DNA from: Filimonas effusa
GTDB taxonomy: Bacteria > Bacteroidota > Bacteroidia > Chitinophagales > Chitinophagaceae
Assembly: GCF_004118675.1 (NCBI RefSeq)
Contig: NZ_SDHZ01000001.1
Coordinates: forward strand, 2,294,001 to 2,358,000
Reading direction: 5' to 3'
DNA: 64,000 nucleotides
Below the pieces are notes generated by a model. That model ran no database searches, was not told where the DNA came from, and saw nothing but the letters and a program-made list of their open reading frames with translations. The position numbers were made by a program, and so were the translations under genes. Of this stretch, positions 1 to 7,164 are shown one piece after another (the first letter of the stretch is position 1; each line of letters starts with the position of its first letter).

Positions 1-638
1 GGATGAAAGGAATGCTTACCGGCCCTGTCACCATTTTACAATGGAGCTTTGTACGTAACGACCAACCCCGGAGCGAAACCTGTACGCAAATAGCGCTGGC
101 GATTCGCGATGAAGTGGTGGACCTGGAAAAAGCAGGCATCAAAATCATCCAGATAGATGAGCCTGCCATACGGGAAGGTTTGCCACTGCGTAAAGAGAAC
201 TGGCAACAATACCTCGACTGGGCTGTACGTGCCTTCCGGGTATCGGCAAGTGGTGTACAGGACGATACACAGATACACACGCATATGTGTTATTCCGAAT
301 TCAATGACATCATACAGCATATCGCCGATATGGATGCAGATGTCATTACTATTGAAACATCGCGTTCACAAATGGAATTACTGGATGCTTTTGCTGCATT
401 CCAATACCCTAATGAAATAGGGCCCGGTGTTTACGATATACATTCGCCACGCGTTCCTTCGAAAGCGGAAATGGTAAGCCTGATGGAAAAGGCCAGGGCT
501 GTGGTTCCCACGGAACAACTTTGGGTAAACCCCGACTGCGGATTAAAGACCCGCGGATGGGATGAAACCAAGGCCGCATTAGAAGAAATGGTCAATGCTG
601 CTGAAGAATTACGGCAGACTGTTCTACAGATTCAATAG
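1..638 (+). CDS. metE: MetE, cobalamin-independent methionine synthase (C-terminal part; 5' end outside window)
   Basis: Transfers a methyl group from 5-methyltetrahydropteroyl-triglutamate to homocysteine, the last step of methionine synthesis in the cytoplasm. Only the last ~211 residues of a protein usually ~750-770 aa long are present; the frame is open to the left edge, so the ATG at position 3 is internal. The zinc site of the family is intact: counted from that ATG, His94 and Cys96 (HTHMC), Glu118 (ITIETSRS) and Cys179 ([11 protein letters not shown]), with the same spacing as E. coli His641/Cys643/Glu665/Cys726. The substrate-binding IIQIDEPA and [10 protein letters not shown] stretches are also present. 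A strong terminator follows at once, so this is the end of its transcription unit. Identification is very secure. Confidence 0.97.
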   Translation, partial: MKGMLTGPVTILQWSFVRNDQPRSETCTQIALAIRDEVVDLEKAGIKIIQIDEPAIREGLPLRKENWQQYLDWAVRAFRVSASGVQDDTQIHTHMCYSEFNDIIQHIADMDADVITIETSRSQMELLDAFAAFQYPNEIGPGVYDIHSPRVPSKAEMVSLMEKARAVVPTEQLWVNPDCGLKTRGWDETKAALEEMVNAAEELRQTVLQIQ

Positions 639-643
639 ACCTG

Positions 644-682
644 AAAAGGGCTGACCTGATACAAATGGCCAGCCCTTTTTTT
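644..682 (+). terminator. Rho-independent terminator after metE
   Basis: GGGCTGaCC pairs with GGcCAGCCC around a ten-base loop, followed by a run of seven T. It begins a few bases after the metE stop codon. Seen directly in the sequence. Confidence 0.85.
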
Positions 683-786
683 ATGCGAAAACTATTTTCA
701 GAAAAATACCCCTATCAATTAAAAAATAAATAAAATCATTTTAAAAATCCAAGGTTGAACAAATAACGTTTATATGAAAAAATCAT

Positions 787-2313
787 ATGAATGCAAAAAG
801 TGTTATAACCCTTGCGGTATTTTCTGTGCTTTTATGTTTAGGCATTACCCTTCTTTCTTCCTGTAGTAAAAGTGATAACAATAACAACCACGGTCCCGAT
901 ATTACATTCTGGGGCCTTACCAACAACAATCAACTGATACAGTTGAATGCCAGGAATGCAGGAACCACGCTGGCAACCATAAACGTAACAGGCCTTGCTA
1001 CCAATGAAAAATTATTAAGTATCGATTTTCGTCCTGCTACAGGTCAGCTTTATGCATTAAGCAGCAATAGCCGGCTTTACATTATCGACATTTATAACAA
1101 CAAAGGCAATGTTACTGCAGTTGGAAGCACTTCTTTTACCCCTATGCTGTCAGGAACATCAGCCAGTATCGACTTCAACCCAACAGTAGACAGAATACGT
1201 TTGGTAAGCAATACCGGACAGAATCTTCGTTTACATCCTGAAACAGGTGCTGTTGCTGGTGTGGATGGCAACATAAATGGAGGAACCAGTCCAGCCATTT
1301 CTTCTATTGCTTATACCAACAATATAGCGGGCGCCTCTGCTACTGAGTTGTTTGATATAGACGCCAATACACGTAAGCTTTACAAACAGAACCCACCCAA
1401 TGACGGCACACTTGCGGAAGTAGGCACGCTCAATGTCAATTTCTCAGGCAAAGGCGGCTTCGATATCAATAGTGATAATAGTGTGATACTGGCAAGTTTT
1501 GTAGCAGATGGTATGAGCAGGCTTTACACTATTAATACAGCCAATGCGCAGGCCAATTTAATAGGCAATCTATCCACCACACTTATCGACATTGCCATAC
1601 CTACCGATCCTGTAGCGTATTCTGTAAGTGAAAGCGGCCAATTACAAATATTCAATCCGTCCAAATCCATCTCCGTTACCAATAAAACGATTGCAGGTTT
1701 AGGAGCCGGAGAAACGGTGATGGGCATTGATTTCAGGCCTGTAAACGGACAATTATATGGTGTTGCAGTTACCATTGCGGGCAATGCACGCTTATATACA
1801 TTCAACCTGGCTACGGGAGCCGCCGCCGCTGTAGGCAGCAGTTTTCTTCTCACAGCCGGCACTTCGGCAGTTGGTTTTGACTTCAACCCGACAGTGGATA
1901 GAATCAGGTTGGTTACGAACCTGGGACAAAATCTAAGACTGGTTCCCGATAACGGTACTATAGCAGGAACCGATGGCGCTATCAATCCCGGTTCACCTGC
2001 CATTAGTGGTGCAGCTTATACCAATAATTATCCAGGCGCCACCACTACTACTTTATTTGTATTAAATACAAACAAGCTTTTTAAACAAGATCCTCCCAAC
2101 AACGGTTTACTAACAGAGATCGGAAACCTGGGCATTACTGCCGACAGTCAAAATGGTTTTGACATTGGCGGCGCCAGTAATATGGGATATGCAGTACTCA
2201 GTATTGGCAGCAATTCCAAACTATATACGATCAATACGACAACAGGTATGGCTACAGCAAGCAAAGACTTCCCTAACAAGGTGAGTGGCTTTGCTATAGC
2301 ACCAGGTTTTTAG
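787..2313 (+). CDS. Lipoprotein with two tandem DUF4394 domains
   Basis: A 508-aa exported lipoprotein of unknown role. The first ~26 residues form a signal peptide ending in a lipobox-like LLSSC, followed by a Ser/Asp/Asn-rich linker. The rest is two copies of the same ~230-residue unit (about residues 40-275 and 280-505). Each carries a DFRP...GQLY motif, then DFNPTVDRIRLV followed by GQNLRL, an AYTNN motif, and a GFDI near the end. This matches DUF4394, predicted to be a beta-propeller-like fold and usually annotated only by domain. The gene stands alone between two terminators. A surface or periplasmic location is inferred from the lipobox; no enzymatic residues can be named. Confidence 0.85.
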   Translation: MNAKSVITLAVFSVLLCLGITLLSSCSKSDNNNNHGPDITFWGLTNNNQLIQLNARNAGTTLATINVTGLATNEKLLSIDFRPATGQLYALSSNSRLYIIDIYNNKGNVTAVGSTSFTPMLSGTSASIDFNPTVDRIRLVSNTGQNLRLHPETGAVAGVDGNINGGTSPAISSIAYTNNIAGASATELFDIDANTRKLYKQNPPNDGTLAEVGTLNVNFSGKGGFDINSDNSVILASFVADGMSRLYTINTANAQANLIGNLSTTLIDIAIPTDPVAYSVSESGQLQIFNPSKSISVTNKTIAGLGAGETVMGIDFRPVNGQLYGVAVTIAGNARLYTFNLATGAAAAVGSSFLLTAGTSAVGFDFNPTVDRIRLVTNLGQNLRLVPDNGTIAGTDGAINPGSPAISGAAYTNNYPGATTTTLFVLNTNKLFKQDPPNNGLLTEIGNLGITADSQNGFDIGGASNMGYAVLSIGSNSKLYTINTTTGMATASKDFPNKVSGFAIAPGF

Positions 2314-2387
2314 CAGCAATTATAAACGACAAGAAGAATACCGATTATAATTCCAGAGCTGCCAGGACTGGATTAACCTACAGGCAA

Positions 2388-2427
2388 AAGCGGCTGTATC
2401 ACAGGCATGATACAGCCGCTTCTTTAT
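2388..2427 (+). terminator. Rho-independent terminator after the DUF4394 gene
   Basis: AAGCGGCTGTATC pairs perfectly with GATACAGCCGCTT around a short loop, followed by a T-rich tail (CTTTATTT). The core GGCTGTATC/GATACAGCC is the same as in the terminator at 11305-11341. Confidence 0.85.
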
Positions 2428-2555
2428 TTGCAGCAATTCACATGGCAACATTTACGAGGAAATACCGGAATTATTATCAGCATTTCAAACTTACACAAGC
2501 ACAAACACGTACATAAATACATCATCAAATATTTTATTATTAATTATTAGTAATC

Positions 2556-3107
2556 ATGAAAAAGCTCATTTCGTTCGCATGTCTTGCCATTACCTTTTTT
2601 GCCTCAAACATGGCAATAGCACAGGAAAAAACTACTATGGTTGGCGGAGCAGCCATGTATCCTTCTAAAAACATTATAGAAAATGCAGTCAACTCAAAAG
2701 ATCACACGACACTTGTAGCAGCAGTAAAGGCAGCAGATCTTGTTGAAACACTCCAGGGGAAAGGTCCATTCACTGTGTTTGCCCCTACCAACAAAGCTTT
2801 CAACAAACTACCTAAAGGCACGGTAGAAACGCTGTTAAAACCTGAAAACAAATCGATGCTGCAAGGTATACTCACCTATCACGTAGTAGCCGGCAGACTC
2901 GACAGCAAAGCAATCGCTGAGAAAATAAAAGCAGGCGGCGGCAAAGCGGAACTTACCACTGTGCAAGGCGGTAAATTATGGTTATGGATGAAAGGTTCCA
3001 ACCTTATCATCAAAGATGAGAAAGGTGGAATGGCAACTGTTACTATTAAAGATGTTTACCAAAGTAATGGCGTGATCCATGTGGTAGATAATGTACTCAT
3101 GCACTAG
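2556..3107 (+). CDS. Secreted fasciclin (FAS1) domain protein
   Basis: A 183-aa protein with a cleavable signal peptide (residues 1-22, ending ...AIAQ) and one FAS1 domain over about residues 38-182. FAS1 hallmarks are visible: LVAAVKAADLVETL, the core motif FTVFAPTNKAF, ILTYHVVAGRL, and the closing NGVIHVVDNVL. FAS1 domains act in adhesion and extracellular protein or carbohydrate contacts; bacterial single-domain members are usually secreted, with poorly defined partners. The gene is monocistronic, with its own terminator downstream. Length and composition are typical of the stand-alone bacterial form. Confidence 0.93.
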   Translation: MKKLISFACLAITFFASNMAIAQEKTTMVGGAAMYPSKNIIENAVNSKDHTTLVAAVKAADLVETLQGKGPFTVFAPTNKAFNKLPKGTVETLLKPENKSMLQGILTYHVVAGRLDSKAIAEKIKAGGGKAELTTVQGGKLWLWMKGSNLIIKDEKGGMATVTIKDVYQSNGVIHVVDNVLMH

Positions 3108-3124
3108 ACACAACATTAGTCGTT

Positions 3125-3180
3125 AATCAATAAGCCTGCTGCATTGCTTTTTTAGCAAAAATGCAGCAGGCTTATTGATT
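3125..3180. terminator. Bidirectional terminator between convergent genes
   Basis: A perfect 21-bp inverted repeat (arms 3125-3145 and 3160-3180, sharing core AAGCCTGCTGCATT) with a 14-base loop holding a T run on one side and an A run on the other. It lies between the fasciclin gene and the minus-strand DUF4202 gene, and its right arm overlaps the latter's stop codon (TAA at 3181-3179). Confidence 0.8.
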
Positions 3181-3790
3181 ATGCCTGCAATGCCTGCTTT
3201 ATGAGCCTCTCTCCTTTTTCACTGTATGAAAGCGTTAATGCAGCATTCCTTCCGGGGTCGGTCATTTTGCCCCAGGTTTTCTGAAGAATGCCGATCATTT
3301 TTTCTTCGGACTGGCCGGCGATCAGGTCATCGTATTGATATTCGAGGAAGACGAGGCATAAAGCGTTTTCCATGATTTGCACTTCAGGATCGGAAGACAA
3401 ACGTTTTTTCAGTACAATTTCCGTTACACGCTGAATGAGCGTTTCATCGTATTCTACAGTACGTAAGATTTCTGCAGCTTTTGCCGCGTGATATTTCGCG
3501 AGTTCATTTTTCCATTTCAGATACCCTACCCTGCCTTCAGGATAGGATTTGCGCGGTATTTCCCAGCGGCCTATATGCTGGCATCTTGAAGCAAGCAATA
3601 AAGGCTCGCTGGCTTCTGGCGCCAGGCGCAGTACCCACTCGTATAGTTTTAAAGCATAGAAATATTCGGTAGCGTATTCCTGTCCCTCATGAATAATGGT
3701 TCCGGGGGATTGCCGGTTGTAATCATCAAAAAGTTTAAAAGCCTGTTCCAGTTTTTCCATTGTTGCGGCGGTTGCTATTGGTCGACTCAA
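3179..3790 (-). CDS. DUF4202 family protein
   Basis: A 203-aa cytoplasmic protein without signal peptide or membrane segment. It matches the DUF4202 family by its central block: ALKLYEWVLRL, RCQHIGRWEIPR, GYLKWKNELAKYHA and CLVFLEYQYDDL in order. Conserved His and Asp residues in a helical protein suggest an HD-like fold, but no activity is established that I know of. A second in-frame Met (residue 11) begins closer to the conserved part, so the true start may be 30 bases downstream of the one used. It lies 20 bases after the DUF3052 gene and is probably co-transcribed with it. Confidence 0.8.
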   Translation of the reverse strand: MSRPIATAATMEKLEQAFKLFDDYNRQSPGTIIHEGQEYATEYFYALKLYEWVLRLAPEASEPLLLASRCQHIGRWEIPRKSYPEGRVGYLKWKNELAKYHAAKAAEILRTVEYDETLIQRVTEIVLKKRLSSDPEVQIMENALCLVFLEYQYDDLIAGQSEEKMIGILQKTWGKMTDPGRNAALTLSYSEKGERLIKQALQA

Positions 3791-3810
3791 ATATAGGGAA
3801 TGCCGCGTTA

Positions 3811-4191
3811 TCAGGTTCCTACTTTATCGATAGGGCGAAAGCGAAGTGCGCTCCAGATATCGTTGATCGAAACAGCAGTAACAGTAGACAGTCCGAACGT
3901 TTCTACGGTTTCACGAATGGTATCCCGATTGATATCCGTTTTCACTTTTGAGGTTCCTTTAGGATAGGCGATCCACAATACGCTATCTTCTTCTACTTTT
4001 TTCAATCCTTTCTCCAGGAACTGCAGCAACGCAACACTGTCTTTTGCAAATACCAACGTATTGGCGCTTTTCTCCTTTTTATCGAATGTTAGCCGGAAGC
4101 CGGATTCCAGCCATGCACTTTGCAGGTCAGGCGGAACATTTATAACAACACCGGCTCCCCTGAACTTACACTTTTTGATAATTTCCTGCAT
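3811..4191 (-). CDS. DUF3052-like small cytoplasmic protein
   Basis: A 126-aa soluble protein. The C-terminal half carries LWIAYPKGTSKVKTDINRD and a final segment INDIWSALRFRP, the conserved pattern of the DUF3052 family, whose function is unknown. Length agrees with the family (about 125-150 aa). It is the first gene of a probable two-gene unit with the DUF4202 gene, and it diverges from the plus-strand gene at 4259 across a 67-base AT-rich gap. Confidence 0.65.
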   Translation of the reverse strand: MQEIIKKCKFRGAGVVINVPPDLQSAWLESGFRLTFDKKEKSANTLVFAKDSVALLQFLEKGLKKVEEDSVLWIAYPKGTSKVKTDINRDTIRETVETFGLSTVTAVSINDIWSALRFRPIDKVGT

Positions 4192-4218
4192 GGGGTATCT
4201 TTTTATTAAAGATAATAA

Positions 4219-4226
4219 TACATTTG
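4219..4226 (+). promoter_or_regulatory. Candidate Bacteroidota -7 box for the gene at 4259
   Basis: TACATTTG matches TAnnTTTG, the -7 box used by the Bacteroidota primary sigma factor, 33 bases before the start codon. No TTTG lies at the expected -33 distance, so support is partial. Confidence 0.35.
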
Positions 4227-4258
4227 AAACAGCTTTTTAACCCTCTAACTATATAAAA

Positions 4259-4711
4259 ATGACCGTTGAAAATCAAAATGAAGGCAAACTTATCACGTTA
4301 TCCCAAGCCTTCGACAACAGGCCTAAAGTTTTAAATGCCTTTTATTTCGTTTTGTTCAGTTGCATGGCTATTCCGTTTTTATATGCTTTCCGGACAGCTA
4401 TTTCCGATTCGCCACTTCAATTTATATTCTTTCTCGCCTTATTTACAGCCTACCTGGTAGCCGCTTATCGCTTTATCAATAAAGCTATACAATCGGAAAA
4501 GCTGCTTATCACACCAGACTCCATAACACTTATTAAAGCAGGCATTTCGAGGACCAGCCATACGTATAAAAACGAATTCATTTCACAACTGAGACACCTG
4601 GACAAGCCTGCCCTTTCGAAACACCCGCTTACCGGGGAAAGCTTTGACTATCTTGGATTTCAGACTACGCAGGAATACCTGATAAAGCGTAGTCCTCTTT
4701 ATACTAAATAA
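4259..4711 (+). CDS. Hypothetical two-helix membrane protein
   Basis: A 150-aa protein I do not recognise. Two hydrophobic segments (about residues 25-45 and 53-72) are separated by a short polar loop and followed by a soluble C-terminal half with a short beta-rich region (SEKLLITPDSITLIKAG) that resembles the PH-like tail seen after two-helix hairpins in some small bacterial membrane proteins. That resemblance is weak. It sits 27 bases upstream of the secreted DUF2846-like gene and could be co-transcribed with it. Confidence 0.6.
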   Translation: MTVENQNEGKLITLSQAFDNRPKVLNAFYFVLFSCMAIPFLYAFRTAISDSPLQFIFFLALFTAYLVAAYRFINKAIQSEKLLITPDSITLIKAGISRTSHTYKNEFISQLRHLDKPALSKHPLTGESFDYLGFQTTQEYLIKRSPLYTK

Positions 4712-4738
4712 TAATTCCGTATTTTTAAACTATAAGTT

Positions 4739-5146
4739 ATGAAAACAATCAGCGTGCTTTTGATAGCACTTATCAGCCTATGCTCTTACAAAACGTTTGC
4801 GCAGCAAAAAACAGGTACTATTTGTTTTATCCGGGCTAACGGGTATGTAGGTTCTATGGTGAATGACAAGGTGTACATCGATGACAGCCTGGTATGCAAA
4901 CTTAAAAACAAACAGTACTCCATTCATACCGTTCCCGCAGGTGCTCATACGGTTGCTGTCAACCCCGGAGGTCTTTCTACGCAGAAGCGTTCAACGCCTT
5001 TAACGATCACAGTAGAAGCAGGGAAAACAACATATATCGATATAGCATGGGCAGATAAAGTATCCTGCCAGGAATTAACAGCCAACTCTGCAACGCTTAA
5101 AATGCAGAAGCTAAAACAAAACAACAAATGCCTGTCAGACAAATAG
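4739..5146 (+). CDS. Secreted DUF2846/PEGA-like protein
   Basis: A 135-aa protein with a clear signal peptide (residues 1-21, ending ...TFAQ). The mature part has the layout of DUF2846-type domains: a G(Y)VGSM...VYIDDSLVCKLKN strand pair, then a YSIHTVPAGAHTVAVNPGG turn-strand motif and TYIDIAW near the end. Such PEGA-like beta domains are found on surface or periplasmic proteins, but their role is unknown. The stop is at 5146 and no convincing hairpin follows. Confidence 0.65.
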   Translation: MKTISVLLIALISLCSYKTFAQQKTGTICFIRANGYVGSMVNDKVYIDDSLVCKLKNKQYSIHTVPAGAHTVAVNPGGLSTQKRSTPLTITVEAGKTTYIDIAWADKVSCQELTANSATLKMQKLKQNNKCLSDK

Positions 5147-5262
5147 AGCTTTGCCAACAGGTATTGGTCAATTCACCCTGAACGGGTTTTACAAAGATCA
5201 AAGCAATGTTGCCGAGCTATACCCGTTTGCACGCTTTTCAGCGGGTTATAAATTTTAGTGCG

Positions 5263-6960
5263 CTATTCTTCTTTTATGCGATACATGACCATATTAGGGT
5301 AACCTTCTACCACGCTGGCCAGGTTGTAATGCACTTTGGCTCTTACTTCCGGCGTAGGTGTGTCGATGTATTTAATACCACGCCTGTTGAGCTTTTCTTC
5401 CATCGATTTTTTAAACTTGCCATAGCGGATAAGGATGGTTTGATCTTTTTCTTTTATTTCCCTGAACTGCCGCCGTAACATCAAAGCAGAGCTGGTTTCC
5501 CAGTACATATGCGAACCCAGCACTACCAATGCATTGACGACCATTAATCCTGCAAATGCGCCTATCCACCACAGGCTTTTACCCTTTTGCGCAGAAAGCA
5601 ACAGGATGGCCAGCGGAATGACCGGGATAAGCCATAACTGCGGCACCAGGCGCACCCACCAGAAGTGGATATTGAAGAACAGCGTCAGCATGATTGCAGT
5701 CATAGAGATAGCGATCATCCAGCGTAGTTCTTTCCTGGTTTTGAAGAGCCAGATGCCTAAGGCAAGGGTGATGATAAACAAACCGCTGAAATAGGGTCCC
5801 AGGGGCGCCATACGCACGTCCTGGATATGATAGAATTTCCAGTGTTCAGGTTTTGCCAGGAAAGGCCACACCAGTTCCGCATTTTTCTCTTTGTTGTAAG
5901 GAGCATTGCCTGGCCTGCTGAAATGCGCATAAAACAGGCGTACCACCCGGCTTTTGCCCTTCATATTGGCCGGAGTTTCGTACACTTCATTATCATCTCT
6001 TCCTGTAGTTGTATATACATCGGGATATTTAGCCGTACCCATAATCGGGTAAAAGGGATGTCCTCTTTCAAGGAAGTTGGTAACATAAGGATTAAATCCA
6101 AACAGGAAAACACCGGTTAATAACGCTATCGCATTCATCACGATATAACGTCTCACAAAGCTTATTTTCCTGAACAAGAGATAGATGAGTCCGCAGAAAG
6201 CGAAGAAACAGTAGAATACCAGGCCTGTAAACTTTGTATTGATGAGACAAACGACGGCCATGATACCGATCAGGAGGGTCGTTTTATCAGGGCGATGTAT
6301 CACAGAGAACAAGGTCGCAAAATACAATAACAGGAAGGTATATAAGAGGCCATCTACCAGGTAGGTAGTGATCTCGCACCAGATAACGGGATTCAACACC
6401 GTAATGAGGCAAAGTAACAATGCCCTGTTCTTCGACATATTAAAGTCTCTTGCCGCCTGGTATACCATAAAAGCAGCGGCGAAAAAAGCAACGACGTTGA
6501 TGCTTTTGCCGGCTTCCACATCGCCGAAAAGACTTAGTGCTGCGGCGGCAAAATACCAGGATACTTTGGGAAAATGAATGATAGAGAGATCGTTGTGTTT
6601 ATCGAAACTACTGATGGGGTGCAGGAGCGGGTTCCAGCCTTCCGTCATATTGTAAACGGCAGCCTGGTGATACCACTGGCCATCCCAGGAGAAATCGAAA
6701 AAGAAAAAGGCGAAAGCCACTGAAAAAAGAATCACCAACAAGCTCACTCCCAATACCTTATACCAGTCATTCCGGGGCATTCCGTTTTTGATGCTGTAGT
6801 AATAACTGACCACGGCGGCGGCAACAAGAGAAAGCGGCAATACAGGCGCAAAAAGTTTTTTGTCGATAAGAAAGGAAAGCGTCATGAGGAGGTGTGCAAT
6901 ACATAGAAAACACATGAGCAGGAAAGCACAGCTCCTGGCAAAGGGTTGCGTTGAATTCAT
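5263..6960 (-). CDS. Polytopic membrane protein, GT-C glycosyltransferase-like
   Basis: A 565-aa inner-membrane protein with about 11-13 predicted helices and a ~90-residue soluble C-terminus. After the third helix an acidic/aromatic loop (DFSWDGQWYHQ, about residues 88-98) sits where GT-C enzymes of the GT39/GT83 type carry their catalytic Asp/Glu loop; further loops hold GHPFYP and FWWVRLVPQ. Inference: a polyprenyl-phosphate-sugar-dependent transferase acting at the periplasmic face. I could not assign a named family and it might be a non-catalytic membrane protein. It is monocistronic; a -7-like box lies 17 bases upstream of the ATG. Confidence 0.6.
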   Translation of the reverse strand: MNSTQPFARSCAFLLMCFLCIAHLLMTLSFLIDKKLFAPVLPLSLVAAAVVSYYYSIKNGMPRNDWYKVLGVSLLVILFSVAFAFFFFDFSWDGQWYHQAAVYNMTEGWNPLLHPISSFDKHNDLSIIHFPKVSWYFAAAALSLFGDVEAGKSINVVAFFAAAFMVYQAARDFNMSKNRALLLCLITVLNPVIWCEITTYLVDGLLYTFLLLYFATLFSVIHRPDKTTLLIGIMAVVCLINTKFTGLVFYCFFAFCGLIYLLFRKISFVRRYIVMNAIALLTGVFLFGFNPYVTNFLERGHPFYPIMGTAKYPDVYTTTGRDDNEVYETPANMKGKSRVVRLFYAHFSRPGNAPYNKEKNAELVWPFLAKPEHWKFYHIQDVRMAPLGPYFSGLFIITLALGIWLFKTRKELRWMIAISMTAIMLTLFFNIHFWWVRLVPQLWLIPVIPLAILLLSAQKGKSLWWIGAFAGLMVVNALVVLGSHMYWETSSALMLRRQFREIKEKDQTILIRYGKFKKSMEEKLNRRGIKYIDTPTPEVRAKVHYNLASVVEGYPNMVMYRIKEE

Positions 6961-6976
6961 GGCAAACAGTTGACTT

Positions 6977-6984
6977 CAAATATA
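6977..6984 (-). promoter_or_regulatory. Candidate -7 box for the GT-C-like gene
   Basis: On the minus strand this reads TATATTTG, a full match to TAnnTTTG, placing the transcript start about ten bases before the ATG at 6960. No good -33 TTTG is seen at the usual spacing. Confidence 0.35.
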
Positions 6985-7164
6985 CAAATGAGATAGTTGT
7001 GTACGAAGAGAAAGGGACCAACGGCGGTTGCGTAATAAAGGCCGCAACGAGATGATTTTTTTGCACAGTTCAGACAGGAAGTCAACTGTTCCTGCAATAA
7101 GGCAGGAGACATGCGGGATGGCATAAAAAATGTGGCATCAGGGGCGTTCAAAAATTCTTCGCCC

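Noticed and set aside
7111-7164. Upstream start for the P-type ATPase
   Set aside because: The 18 extra residues precede the conserved family N-terminus; a purine-rich stretch is only three bases from that ATG, too close to act as a ribosome site. Not excluded, only less likely.
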